Counted from the first letter of the stretch, positions 44,577 through 54,562 are shown. The stretch is 64,000 nt of DNA from Shewanella benthica (GCA_023284085.1 JAKVHY010000016.1:1-64000), one strand, 5' to 3'. Numbers and translations: made by a program. The notes: generated by a model from the sequence alone, not told the origin.

Positions 44577-44992
44577 ATTCTTACTTATTAAAACCAATCT
44601 ATTAACCATATGAATAACTCCGCACCTCTAGGTATTCTAGACACTTTTTAGTTTATCAAAAACGGCCTTTTGAACTTCATCGGAGGCAGTCCGTTATTAC
44701 TACCATGATGTAGCGACTAAATACGTGAATGGCGATGCCATAATCGAGGATGAGCCTTTATTACTTGATGAGTTATTGGCTGAGTGGCACGAATGTCTAT
44801 CTAGTATCTCGCACTCTTGATTTAATTGGGAGTTGCGCAGCCTTAATAAAGAGATAGCCCGTAGAGCCTATAGAAATTAATAAGCCCCTTAGATTTTAAC
44901 GACTCAAAGTACTTCAGACAGGTTAACTATGGCTAATCCATATGTACTCCTATATTTATACCTTCTTATCTGCCGGTGCACATAATGAAGAA
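44577..44992. other. Gap with a possible gene remnant
   Basis: A stretch at about 44692-44820 is open in one plus-strand frame and reads as a plausible protein end (DVATKYVNGDAIIEDEP and DELLAEWHECL), but it lacks a start codon and is preceded by a stop. It may be the tail of a deleted gene. The rest holds nothing I can identify. Confidence 0.3.
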
Positions 44993-47599
44993 TTAAACCG
45001 GAACCTGTTCTTTAATGATATCGACAAAGAAGGATTTTAACGCTTGCTTACTCTCATCATCTAATGATTGACCATTTTTGTCAGAGACAAGAAATACATT
45101 GTCGACTTGCTCACCAACCGTGGTTATTTTTGCAGAGTGAATATTGAGTTCAAACAGCCTGAAACCGTTACAGAAGTGACTCATAAATTGTGGATTATCG
45201 AGTGCCGTAACACTGATAAGCGTTCTATCCTTTTTACGAGAGTGCAAGAACTCAACTTTAGCCTCGCTAACGAATGAGCCAATGTTGCTATTAAGGCGTT
45301 GTTTAGGCACTTTTCTATTTTCAAACAATACTTGTTTCAGTCTTTTCTTGATACGCTCACGTCGCCCAGCGGTTCTTATTGGGTGATGATCATAATCCAA
45401 TATTTTTAAAGACTCCACCACATAGCCATCTTTAGTCCTGGAGATATTAGCTTGTTGAACCGAGATTTGTAGTGAGGCTAAGGTATTAAATAGTGTCACA
45501 AACAGGCCGGGTTTATCCTTCATATAAACGAACAGATCACTGCTACCTTTAGTACTGCTTTCATCGAGTAAAATAAGTGCGTGCTCAGTGGGATATTGCA
45601 TCATAGCTTGGGAGTAACGGGCGATGTCACTGGGTTGAGCGTTGCTGAAAAATGATAGTGGTAAGCGTTTCCAAAGCTGTTTAATCACATCAGGCGTTTC
45701 ACTCATCCCCATCAGCTCTAGCGCTTCATTTTTATGTTCTCGAACGATAGTTCGCTGTTCTAGCACATTTTCTAAGCCATTACGCAGTGCATAACTAATC
45801 GACAAATAGAGATCTCGAAGTAAGGTTGCCTTCCAATTGGTCCACAGGTCATCATTTGTCGCCTTAATGTCGGCAACCGTTAAACAGTACAGAGCATCGA
45901 GTCTGGCTTTAGTGCCTATCGCTTTAGCAAGATTCTTAACTTCCGAAGGGTCATATATATCTAACCTTTGGGAGGATAAGGATAACAATAGATGATTTTT
46001 AACTAACCAGGTGATCACCTTAGCTTGTGAAGGTTTTAGTTCATGAAATTTAGCAAATTGCAACGCGTCGACAGCCCCCAATTCACTGTGGTCACCGCCG
46101 CGTCCTTTGCCTAAATCATGGAACAAGGCGGCTAACAGCAATACCTCTTTATTCTCTATCGCTTTGTAAACGGCACTAGGTTGTGCAAGAGAAGGAGATT
46201 CAGGTTTGCCACTGAGTGAATATAAGTTTTTTAGTAACTTATGCGTATGCTCGTCAACGGGGTAAACATGATATAGGTCGAATTGCATCTGACCCACAAT
46301 TTCGCGCCATTGCGGAAGATAGGAGGCTAAGATCCCATGTTTGTGCATTAATGATAGCGCGAGTCCCATGCCTTGAGGATGGCGAAATAGCGAGATAAAC
46401 TCTTTGCGGCAACTATGAAAATCTTGCAGATCACCCAGTAATCGTCGCCTGACCTGACGTATTAATCGAATCGTCTGAGGGGTAATACCGTCAATATCGT
46501 TCGCGTTTTCTGCTATATGGATAAACAGAGCGATTAGCTGTTTGCGATCGACAAATACATCATCATGGCGAGCATTGATCAGTCGACCATTTATTTCAAA
46601 GTGTTGATTTAATGGAGTCGATTTCTTATCTGTTTGCTCCAGAATTTCATCTTTAAAATACTGTAATAGCATTTGATTGAGTTCGCTAATCCGCCTCATT
46701 GCCCGGTATAACTGACGCATCATTTTTTCGATAGCTAAGTGACTATTGTCTCCAAAGCCCATCAGCCTAGCCACATCACTTTGCAAAGAGATAAGTAATC
46801 GATTTTGAGAGCGCTGAGCTGCGGCGTGCAATGCCCAACGTGCGCGCCAGATAAAATGTTGTGACTCTAATAGTTCTGCATATTCGTCGCTAGTAAAGAA
46901 GCCGAACCGTCTTAACGCCGCCATATCCTCAGCAGCAAAATACTTTCGGGTGACCCAAATCAGGGTTTGGATATCACGCATACCACCTGGGCTATTTTTT
47001 AGGTTTGGTTCTAGGCTAAAAGCACTGCCTTGCGCCTTTAGGTGGCGTTCGTCTTGCTCACTAACTTTGGCTTTAAAGAAGGCTTCACTACTCCAGAGAT
47101 CATCGCCATAAAGTCTGTCTAATACCTGATTAGCATGAGACTCAGGACCCGTTAGATGGCGAATTTCAAACAGTGAGGTAGCAATGGTGATGTCTTCTTT
47201 ACACGCTTTATCAATTTCAGTCAGTGCTCGAACACTATGGCCTAGCTCTAGACCTAAATCCCATAGTTGGGTAAAAAAAAGGCCAATCTGCGTGGTTTGA
47301 TGAGGACTAAGCTCTTCGGGAAATAACACACAAATATCAATGTCTGAGTGTAGGTGTAACGTTTGACGGCCATAGCCGCCTATGGCATTGAGAGATAAGT
47401 TTTCGCTAGCGAGATCGGCACATTCCCAGAGATGGAGAAGCAAGGCATCAAAAAAATCAGCGCGCAACTTTACGATTTCGTCGATAGCAACGTGGGTAAA
47501 GTTTTCATTAAGGTAGTTGTCGGCATCTTGGATTACTTTTTTATAATCGGCAATGCTCATTTTTGAACTGAATTGAGGTGATATATCAGAATCTGACAT
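44993..47599 (-). CDS. glnD: GlnD-family bifunctional uridylyltransferase / uridylyl-removing enzyme
   Basis: Modifies the nitrogen regulator PII with UMP and removes it again, according to glutamine. The nucleotidyltransferase motif GGYGRQTLHLHSDIDICVL lies near residue 70, the GlnE-like segment NSPGGMRDIQTLIWV follows, then the HD domain with HDLGKGRGGDHSELGA, and two C-terminal ACT domains (DLFVYMKDKPGLF and TLISVTALDNPQF). About 868 residues against 890 in E. coli. I choose the ATG behind AGGAG (47597-47599); a longer frame starts 31 codons earlier without support. It stands apart from map/rpsB, the usual neighbours of glnD, so it may be a paralog. Confidence 0.88.
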   Translation of the reverse strand: MSDSDISPQFSSKMSIADYKKVIQDADNYLNENFTHVAIDEIVKLRADFFDALLLHLWECADLASENLSLNAIGGYGRQTLHLHSDIDICVLFPEELSPHQTTQIGLFFTQLWDLGLELGHSVRALTEIDKACKEDITIATSLFEIRHLTGPESHANQVLDRLYGDDLWSSEAFFKAKVSEQDERHLKAQGSAFSLEPNLKNSPGGMRDIQTLIWVTRKYFAAEDMAALRRFGFFTSDEYAELLESQHFIWRARWALHAAAQRSQNRLLISLQSDVARLMGFGDNSHLAIEKMMRQLYRAMRRISELNQMLLQYFKDEILEQTDKKSTPLNQHFEINGRLINARHDDVFVDRKQLIALFIHIAENANDIDGITPQTIRLIRQVRRRLLGDLQDFHSCRKEFISLFRHPQGMGLALSLMHKHGILASYLPQWREIVGQMQFDLYHVYPVDEHTHKLLKNLYSLSGKPESPSLAQPSAVYKAIENKEVLLLAALFHDLGKGRGGDHSELGAVDALQFAKFHELKPSQAKVITWLVKNHLLLSLSSQRLDIYDPSEVKNLAKAIGTKARLDALYCLTVADIKATNDDLWTNWKATLLRDLYLSISYALRNGLENVLEQRTIVREHKNEALELMGMSETPDVIKQLWKRLPLSFFSNAQPSDIARYSQAMMQYPTEHALILLDESSTKGSSDLFVYMKDKPGLFVTLFNTLASLQISVQQANISRTKDGYVVESLKILDYDHHPIRTAGRRERIKKRLKQVLFENRKVPKQRLNSNIGSFVSEAKVEFLHSRKKDRTLISVTALDNPQFMSHFCNGFRLFELNIHSAKITTVGEQVDNVFLVSDKNGQSLDDESKQALKSFFVDIIKEQVPV

Positions 47600-47888
47600 G
47601 CTTCTCCTGTGCCTGTTTGCTATGAGTATAATTAGGTTTTTTACTTTTTTTATACTAATTAAACCGTTCTGCAATGGCCTTAAAATGAACAAATAGGGTA
47701 GATGATCTAAGTAAAAATTACAAATCGATAACAGCGATATTAACCTTTAGCCACTAGAGTTTCCCAAAGCGAAGCCAACCATAGCTTTATTTTATTTTTG
47801 TGAACTGTGCACCTAGGTTTCAGCGCACACTTGTACGCATAATGAGTCATTAGTAATATTGACTCACGAGTGACAACTGGAGTTTGCA

Positions 47889-48248
47889 ATGAAAAGTAGT
47901 GCTCGCCCATGCTCTCAATGTACAGAGTGCAGCCAAAAGACCGACCTTAATTTGGTCACCTGCCCCCAGTGTCATGCCGCTCAAGGGTTAGAAGCCCTCG
48001 CAGGAATCGATCCAAGCATTCATATTAAAAATCAAAAACTCGCAATATGGTTTAGCTTTATATTCGGCGGTTTAGGCCTACATAAGTTTTATTTAGGTCA
48101 ATACCTGAAGGGCTGCTTGTACTTAATGTTTAGCTGGACGTTAGTTCCGATGTTTGTTGGTTGGATCGATGCTTTTCGCACCATGAAAATGAGTCCCTTC
48201 AATTTTGAGCAGCGTTATAGTCGTAGAGTGACTCAGCGCTACCTTTAA
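47889..48248 (+). CDS. TM2-domain protein with N-terminal zinc-ribbon-like motif
   Basis: 119 residues. The N terminus has Cys pairs (CSQCTECSQK and CPQC, residues about 8-33) that look like a small zinc ribbon. The TM2 domain (about 50-105) has two helices around the polar turn and the pattern KLAIWFSFIFGGLGLHKFYLG, ending WIDAFR. TM2 proteins are widespread membrane proteins of unclear function. The ATG follows a ggagtttgca ribosome binding region. Confidence 0.88.
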   Translation: MKSSARPCSQCTECSQKTDLNLVTCPQCHAAQGLEALAGIDPSIHIKNQKLAIWFSFIFGGLGLHKFYLGQYLKGCLYLMFSWTLVPMFVGWIDAFRTMKMSPFNFEQRYSRRVTQRYL

Positions 48249-48459
48249 CTAAAGACGACTGAATCACAAAATAGCATGGCCCCCATAATTATTGATGTAT
48301 TGCTCCAATAAAAGCGCCTGTAGCCAAGATACCGATTGATACCTTTGTTTGTCTTTGGCCCATATATTACAAATTATTTAAGGCGCTGTAATAGTTAGTA
48401 AAATATGTTGAGCAGTCTTACTTTGACTGTGATAATGCTATTTTTTTCAGGTGTTACAA

Positions 48460-49146
48460 ATGCACTTCAATAATAAAGGGCAGCTTCCCCTAACCCTCAC
48501 TTTTCTCTGCCTCTCCAGTGCTGTAAATGCACAAACCGTTCGCCACATTGCAGACCCTCTCAATTTAACCACAACCTTAGGGGCTGGTTTCGATGCCGAT
48601 GTTCTAAAAGTCGCTGGACGCTATGGCTGGGAAAATCAGAAAATTGAACTAAACACCAACTTTGGCGGAGATAAATGGAACTTGTCTTATCTTTATTCTC
48701 CTCAAAGCTCGTTAAGTAACTGGAATGTAAGCGCGGCAATTAAACATGGGAAAACGGATACAGAAATCGGCCGTTTTAACCATTACCAATATCAAGTTGG
48801 CATTATTAGCGAATTTAATGGTTGGATGGATACCGCCGTATTTACTGAATTAGGAGCAAATTACCTGAATGTAAAAGATAACTCGAGTAGTGACAGTATT
48901 ACCGCAAATGCCAGTGCGACAATTCTCAAACCCTGGAGTGACAGGTGGTACAACACATTGGTTGTGCAGGGCAGCGCGGCTATTGATGGCGGTGAACGTT
49001 ATGAAACTTATGCCAGGCTATCACTTGGGTACCGTGTGACCGAGCGCTGGTCCTGGGAGATCAGATACCGTTATGAGTCTAATCAATACGAGACTTATAA
49101 TGAAGAGGAGACTAAGTGGGGCTTCGCTATGCAGTCTCAATTTTAA
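48460..49146 (+). CDS. Probable outer-membrane beta-barrel protein
   Basis: 228 residues. I take the ATG behind caggtg; an in-frame GTG lies three codons upstream within that region. A signal peptide (about 1-25, ending VNAQ) is followed by alternating beta-strand patterns with many aromatic residues and a final Phe (WGFAMQSQF), typical of outer-membrane barrels. The closest general resemblance is to small OprB/MipA- or OmpW-size barrels, but I cannot name the family. Confidence 0.75.
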   Translation: MHFNNKGQLPLTLTFLCLSSAVNAQTVRHIADPLNLTTTLGAGFDADVLKVAGRYGWENQKIELNTNFGGDKWNLSYLYSPQSSLSNWNVSAAIKHGKTDTEIGRFNHYQYQVGIISEFNGWMDTAVFTELGANYLNVKDNSSSDSITANASATILKPWSDRWYNTLVVQGSAAIDGGERYETYARLSLGYRVTERWSWEIRYRYESNQYETYNEEETKWGFAMQSQF

Positions 49147-49339
49147 TGAGATCAATAAAGAGCAATACAATATAAGCCATAAATAACGCTGTACTTGTAT
49201 GTTGAATTCGGCGAGACAACAGGCTCAATTCGATCACTTATACTAAAAATAGGGGGAGTAAGTGATCGCAACCGCCGGAATTTACAACTCCCTCAGACTC
49301 AGCCCCCTAGTTTCTAAAACTTAATGCTCATACTTACAC

Positions 49340-50518
49340 TTACACTGGGACGCCTAAATGTTCGCTCGCAACTTTTTTTCTTTCTACAAAATGCAATAAC
49401 TCTTCCCTTGTTAGTCCACCTAATCCTAACGAAGCTAATGTTCTGCCTTCTGCATAAAAATCTCTCGCTAAAATACCGCCACTCATCTCGATCAAACGAT
49501 CACACTCAGGCGTATTAATACCTAATGTTTCACCTAGTGATGATAATAAAACCAACCCCATAGGCACATCCTCAGTTATGTACCTATTATTGAAACTGTC
49601 AGGTCCTGGAGGTGATGAGATTTTATAGCTTTCAAAAACTTCTCTAGGGTCTTGATTAACATCTTGTTCATTTCTGAATAAACATGCTTCTAGATAAGGA
49701 ATGGGTTCACATCCTAGCGCACTTAACACCGCCATTTTTTCCGCGTCCAATTTTTCTATCATTTGCCATGCCATTTCAGTCGAAAGCGCATCCCTATACA
49801 TATAAGGAACTTCATCAGGATGATGTTTGGCACAATACTCAAGCATTGGATACATTACATACTGGCCCACGGTGTGAACTATGATATTGGGGTTATGTAG
49901 TGCCGATTCGAATATATGTTTTCGAACGCTGCTCATGTCAATGTTATAGGCAGGGAACAAGCGCGATGCGATGGCCATTCCTTCAGTTGTTCTTGTGGCG
50001 GGAAAAAATGACAGCGAATTTCTGACATTTTTAAATAAAACTTTCACAGTACCAGGTTCAACCACTCTAGCGTCATTTGGGGTGGACTCCCCTTCTGCAA
50101 ATATCGGATTATTATCACAAAATTGATTATAGAAGATACTGCCTGCATAGCCAGGTATCAAGATAACCAACTGATCATCCTGGAAGTATTTTGCAATTCT
50201 TTCAGCCAAAGCCCGGTGGTATGTGGTTTGAATGAAAATCATGACTACATCCGCCCCCTCAATCGCTTCTTTAGGGTCTCGGGTAATCAATTCCAATGGT
50301 TGAAAGGTTTTTTCGGCATCATCGGCACTATCTGTAAAATGCCCTTTTTTGGTGTTATCGATGCAGTATATTCCCTTATTTCTGACCATAGCTTCAAAGT
50401 GGTCATCATGGGTAATACGATTCGAAGTCTTCAATAGTCTTACTTTATGTCCTGCTTCAGCAGCCATAAACGCACAAGCAGAACCAGCATTACCAGCTCC
50501 AATTATGGTGATTATCAT
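49340..50518 (-). CDS. NAD/NADP octopine/nopaline (opine) dehydrogenase family protein
   Basis: 392 residues. The N-terminal Rossmann domain opens IITIIGAGNAGSACAFMAAEAGH, and the C-terminal domain has the opine-dehydrogenase pattern with the catalytic His-Asp region (ALHNPNIIVHTVGQY at about 207-221). Family members join an amino acid to a 2-oxo acid with reduction by NAD(P)H to give opines. It stands alone, without adjacent opine transport or catabolism genes, so its role (redox balance, metallophore or opine synthesis) is open. Confidence 0.85.
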   Translation of the reverse strand: MIITIIGAGNAGSACAFMAAEAGHKVRLLKTSNRITHDDHFEAMVRNKGIYCIDNTKKGHFTDSADDAEKTFQPLELITRDPKEAIEGADVVMIFIQTTYHRALAERIAKYFQDDQLVILIPGYAGSIFYNQFCDNNPIFAEGESTPNDARVVEPGTVKVLFKNVRNSLSFFPATRTTEGMAIASRLFPAYNIDMSSVRKHIFESALHNPNIIVHTVGQYVMYPMLEYCAKHHPDEVPYMYRDALSTEMAWQMIEKLDAEKMAVLSALGCEPIPYLEACLFRNEQDVNQDPREVFESYKISSPPGPDSFNNRYITEDVPMGLVLLSSLGETLGINTPECDRLIEMSGGILARDFYAEGRTLASLGLGGLTREELLHFVERKKVASEHLGVPV

Positions 50519-50798
50519 TTTTTCTCCATTAAAATATTAAAATATTAAAATTAGTTAGAAAGTTATAAATATCACCTCTTTGTCAGTGTAAAACTGCGGA
50601 AATGGAATAACCAAGACACCCATAGTTATTCTTATGCTTTCTTACTCCGAGAAAGCAATAATTTCAAACAGACTAGCTCCTGTAGTTATGGTTATGGTGT
50701 CGTTATCACAATGCGATTTTTCAATATTTTCATGCTTTGAGAGTGATCGCAGCGTAAAGTATTCGGTGATCCGCAGGCACCGTACTCACTGCTAAAAC
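50519..50798. other. AT-rich gap upstream of the dehydrogenase gene
   Basis: No gene seen. Repeated aaatattaaa words lie directly before the start codon. The promoter of the dehydrogenase gene should be here. Confidence 0.35.
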
Positions 50799-50878
50799 TG
50801 TAGAAAGCTGTAGAAAGCTGTAGAAAGCTGTAGAAAGCTGTAGAAAGCTGTAGAAAGCTGTAGAAAGCTGTAGAAAGC
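50799..50878. repeat. Eight perfect copies of a 10-bp repeat
   Basis: TGTAGAAAGC is repeated eight times without a mismatch over 80 bases. Ten bases is almost one helical turn, so the copies face one side of the DNA. It lies about 280 bases upstream of the dehydrogenase start and is not inside a gene. Perfect identity implies recent expansion. Confidence 0.95.
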
Positions 50879-51518
50879 TCAAAATCAACTTAACTGATAA
50901 TAAATAATAGGGAAAGCATACGCTTTTGTAGGATTTTATTATTGATAGATATCAAAATGTACTGTACTTGTGAAATATCATCCCGATGCAAGTGTCCGCC
51001 AAAGCTCTGCTTTCTATGCGGTGTTAACCACCAGATAATTTTGGGTTTTATTCTTGCTTCGCCTATTTTCACAACCAATAAGGTAGCGGTCTGTATACAA
51101 GCTGTCTAGCTGTTTATACTTATATTTATATTTATAGTTAAATTTATATTGCCATTGATTTTAAATGACTTAGACTAAAGGGCTACCTAAAATTAATATT
51201 TTATTTAGCCCTTAGATTCAATATCACTCCTAACTAGAGCTAATATAGAAATACCTACTAGTGACTCAACTGTTGGGCCTGTGGGATCCCATGACAAAAC
51301 AGCGGCGATAGCCATTATATTATATAAGGCATAATTAACGAGGTAGAGTGAAAGCGAGTAGCAGGTATTTTGGATGTTAAAATGATGAAATGTAAGACTT
51401 ATAACTATATTAATTCCCCCTCATTTATTTACAAACCCAATATCTATTAACCATTGCGAAAATATTTTAGAAAGAGTAAGTGGACCGACACATCAGATCC
51501 ACTTGCATTACATATTAT
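50879..51518. other. Gap with no supported gene
   Basis: About 640 bases, AT-rich. One 62-codon minus-strand frame (50890-51078) has poor composition and no ribosome binding site and I do not call it. A run tatacttatatttatatttatagtt occurs near 51115-51145. Confidence 0.4.
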
Positions 51519-51854
51519 TTAATTTAACTTAATCGGAGCAGTTTTTAATGACTCATCTAAATCGTCATTAATCTCAATATAGTTTTTACCTTCCATATCA
51601 TAGATAGATTTTTTATCCGTGAGGATATTTTCTCCAGTCCAAAATTCAATAGGATTAAATAGTCCATAATCCGCAACTGTAGTAACGGCGTACACCGGAG
51701 CCATAAGTATTGTTAAACTACCTCTGGCATAACGATTATCTACAACATCCATATTGAATTTCATTGTTGCATTACTTACAGCCATTTGACCTGCGCAACC
51801 AGATAATAACACCGACAACATGACTAAGGCTAACGCTTTGACTTTCATTAACAA
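51519..51854 (-). CDS. DUF3332-like small lipoprotein
   Basis: 111 residues. The signal peptide ends in the lipobox LLSGC (Cys20 or so). The segment NRYARGSLTILMAPVYAVTTVADYGLFNPIEFWTGEN resembles DUF3332-type proteins, which I recall only in outline; the name is therefore tentative. A second hydrophobic stretch lies at about 48-66. It would be anchored to the outer or inner membrane. Function unknown. Confidence 0.75.
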   Translation of the reverse strand: MLMKVKALALVMLSVLLSGCAGQMAVSNATMKFNMDVVDNRYARGSLTILMAPVYAVTTVADYGLFNPIEFWTGENILTDKKSIYDMEGKNYIEINDDLDESLKTAPIKLN

Positions 51855-52451
51855 ATTCCATCTTTAAAAATAAAAACGTCATCCTAATGGATTGCCAGCC
51901 ATTATCAATATTTATATTATTTCTTATTTTATTCTTTGAGTTGAATCACAACACACCTATTCATATACTACTTACTTAGCTGAATTAAATTAACAATTAA
52001 TGCAACTAAAAAACAACAATCCAAAATCAAATCAATAATACGCCTAACCAATATGGTCAGCCCACACTCTTGCTACATATAAAACAAATTCTAAACGTAA
52101 CAAAACTAAAGTTGAAAAATTTATTTTGGAGAGGCAACAAGGCAATAGCTTTCCATTTAACGTCCTCCCTCTGCCACTACAATGCTTTTATTAAACAATA
52201 AAAACAACGTCATAATTAATTATTGGCATGGGCATTCTCTGCTAGTAGCATTGAAAGCGGTTAACATTAAAACTGAATACTGAGCAATATGGGTTTAGTG
52301 AAATTCATTCGAATATAAATGGCGCAACTAGATTATTTGCTTTAGATATTCTAGGCGATAACTAGGGCTCAGCAGCTAGATAGGCTAGCAATAATTAACC
52401 GCACGCCACTCGTCTATCTGGTGATCGACATTCAAGCGACTAACCAGGTAA
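51855..52451. other. AT-rich gap, no gene seen
   Basis: About 600 bases. CTAG words cluster near the right end (52330-52400: aactagat, ttctaggc, aactaggg, agctagat, ggctagca), loosely like the CTAG elements of the cobalamin region. No coding frame. Confidence 0.35.
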
Positions 52452-53192
52452 TCATCGCGGCTGACTCTCCCTCTCTTTTCGCTCCCGCTCCTCTTTTTGC
52501 AACATGATCATCCCACAGGTGATAGCCACAACGGCTTTAGATTTAAACTCTCGGGCGTAGAGGGTGTAGACAACCAGTAGACTAGAGGCAATAAAGAGTA
52601 GCGGATGGAAAAACCAGCTTAGTACCGCCATGGAAAAATAGTAAGCACGCATTCCATAGTTGTAGGAGTGGGCAGCTTGATCTTGGACAACAGCCATCTG
52701 AGTTGCGTAGTTTTTCATATGATCACTAGTCTCACGTCCTCTCAATGGGGTGGCACCAACCATCACATTCACGAAACCATATTGGCGCATCGACCAGGTG
52801 AACTGGAAAAATGCCATCACGAAGATAAAGGTAAGTAGGCTCAATTTTATTTGGATCAAAGCATAGCTAGGTGTAGCAGTAAAGGGGATAGAAACGATCA
52901 CCGACTCCAATCGTTCTACATGTGCAAAGAGTGCCAACACACCGGCAAGTATTAACATAGTAGTGGAAGCAAAGAAGGTGGTATTTCGCTCGATGTTTGC
53001 CATAAGCGCAGCTTCACCCACCCGCATTTCATAGCGCATCAGTTCATTCATCCAGTGAATTCGGTGCTGATGCAGGCAGCGAGCGAGACAGTTGGTATTT
53101 TTCGCTTTCCACTTGGCAAAGTAGGTGTAGCCGATCCAGCTCACCACAAAACAGATAAATGCGATGAGATCTAATACTGAACCTGTCAACAT
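52452..53192 (-). CDS. DUF599 family membrane protein
   Basis: 246 residues with four or five membrane helices (about 5-25, 72-92, 110-130, 185-215). The sequence HRIHWMNELMRYEMRVGEAALMANIERNTTFFASTTMLILAG and the later AAHSYNYGMRAYYFS segment are typical of DUF599. The C terminus is highly charged (KEERERKERESQ). Function of the family is unknown. Confidence 0.9.
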   Translation of the reverse strand: MLTGSVLDLIAFICFVVSWIGYTYFAKWKAKNTNCLARCLHQHRIHWMNELMRYEMRVGEAALMANIERNTTFFASTTMLILAGVLALFAHVERLESVIVSIPFTATPSYALIQIKLSLLTFIFVMAFFQFTWSMRQYGFVNVMVGATPLRGRETSDHMKNYATQMAVVQDQAAHSYNYGMRAYYFSMAVLSWFFHPLLFIASSLLVVYTLYAREFKSKAVVAITCGMIMLQKEERERKERESQPR

Positions 53193-53394
53193 AGCGACTT
53201 CCTCGAGGCCTTTGGTAATATCACCAGCGCCTCGATTATGGCAAGCTTTTCATAGTCTGACTGTGACGTAGAACAGGTCCAGTCGTTAATTATCAAGGAT
53301 ATATAGAGCTTTATTTGGGTTATCAAGTCTCAAGTTATCGCACTCACTGATGAACTAGCTCTGTGCTAACTGCTATCACCGATGAGGGGAAACG

Positions 53395-53601
53395 TCACGC
53401 ATCCTCTTCATGCATATAGTCTTCAATCCGTGTCATTTGTTCGGCTAATTCATCATCCTTAGTGACGAGGCGATAACTGCCATGTGCCATCTTCTCGAGA
53501 CAGATACTGTCTCCGGCACCAAGATGGAGCCGTTCTACTACATCTTGTGGTAACTGCAACCCTAAGCCTTTACCCACATTTTTGATCTTGAGTACTGTCA
53601 T
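53395..53601 (-). CDS. AbrB/MazE-type DNA-binding protein, antitoxin-like
   Basis: 68 residues with a swapped-hairpin AbrB/MazE fold pattern (KIKNVGKGLGLQLPQDVVERLHLGAGDSICLEK), the acidic C terminus (about 50-68) being typical of antitoxins that bind a toxin. No toxin gene follows in the 200 bases before DUF599, so it is a lone regulator or the remnant of a toxin-antitoxin pair. Confidence 0.8.
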   Translation of the reverse strand: MTVLKIKNVGKGLGLQLPQDVVERLHLGAGDSICLEKMAHGSYRLVTKDDELAEQMTRIEDYMHEEDA

Positions 53602-53974
53602 CGTCGCTACCTACTCGTTTTATCTGTCATTGGACACATCATCGTTAAACAAGCGTCATATTAAAAAGGACCTACTTAATGCAAATTATAGTTGTTCTAC
53701 ATAAAAATGAGACAAGCTAGAGACCTGTTTATCTTTTCTTGTCAGGCCAGCATCCTTCCCAAATTAGGGGCTGACAATTTAGCGAGAGACTCGCCAGACA
53801 AAACTAGATGAGGAGATATTCATAGCGGATAGCTTGTGTTCTGAATTCTGATCAAGCTTCTTCTTTATGCTTAATGGTTCCTTTAAGCATTTACCCAATA
53901 AACATCGGCATGTAAAGCATGAAAGATTAGTGCTATGTTAAATAGAGATAATTTAGTAAAAAGGATTTAACTAA
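53602..53974. other. Gap before the HD-GYP gene
   Basis: About 370 bases. ctttatgcttaatggttcctttaagcattt (about 53862-53892) can form a hairpin from atgcttaa/ttaagcat. The ribosome binding region aaaaaggattt lies before the start. No gene seen. Confidence 0.4.
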
Positions 53975-54562
53975 ATGGACAAACACGGACTTCATCAACT
54001 TGTCGCAGCGATTTCTGCTGCCGCAGCAGCGCGAGATCATTACACTGCAACCCATCAAAAGAAGGTCTCAGCTCTCGCTCGCCGAATAGCCCAACACCTT
54101 AAGCTACCGAGCGCTCAAGTAGAGTGCATAAGAATCTCGGCCTTGCTGCATGATATCGGTAAGTTAGGTGTTCCCAGCTCAATACTTTCAAAAACTGGAA
54201 AACTGAGAAAAGAGGAGTTCGACTTAATTAAGGTACACCCGGTAATTGGAGAAGAGATTTTTCAAGGGGTCAATTTTGAATGGCCAGTAGCCAGCATAAT
54301 CCGGCAACATCACGAACGCTTGGATGGTTCTGGCTACCCTGATGGGTTGACAGGAGATCAAATTCATTTTGAATCTAAGGTGATTGCCGTTGCCGATGTG
54401 GTTGAATCCATCAGTCACTCTCGCGCCTATCGTCAAGCATTAGGACAAGATAAAGCCATCGAAGAGATCCGTAAAAACCGAGGGACTCTATATGAACCTT
54501 GTGTAGTCGATGCTTGTATCGCGCTGTATGACCTTAATCAAGGCGATCTATTCCCATCTTAA
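53975..54562 (+). CDS. Stand-alone HD-GYP phosphodiesterase-like protein
   Basis: 195 residues, one HD-GYP domain with almost nothing else. Metal ligands are present in ALLHDIGKLG and HHERLDGSGYPDGL (GYP motif intact), followed by VADVVESISHSRAYR. HD-GYP domains hydrolyse cyclic di-GMP or related cyclic dinucleotides. The lack of a receiver or sensor domain means that regulation must come from another protein or from expression. Confidence 0.9.
   Translation: MDKHGLHQLVAAISAAAAARDHYTATHQKKVSALARRIAQHLKLPSAQVECIRISALLHDIGKLGVPSSILSKTGKLRKEEFDLIKVHPVIGEEIFQGVNFEWPVASIIRQHHERLDGSGYPDGLTGDQIHFESKVIAVADVVESISHSRAYRQALGQDKAIEEIRKNRGTLYEPCVVDACIALYDLNQGDLFPS

Noticed and set aside
47600..47692. Longer glnD start
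   Set aside because: The extra 31 residues are not typical of GlnD, and the internal ATG has an AGGAG site at the right distance.
50799..50878. CRISPR array
   Set aside because: The eight 10-bp units are contiguous with no spacers and no cas genes are present.
50890..51078. 62-codon minus-strand frame next to the 10-bp repeats
   Set aside because: No ribosome binding site, no recognisable domain and no conserved neighbours.
53395..53601. Complete toxin-antitoxin module
   Set aside because: No toxin-sized frame follows or precedes the antitoxin-like gene on its strand.
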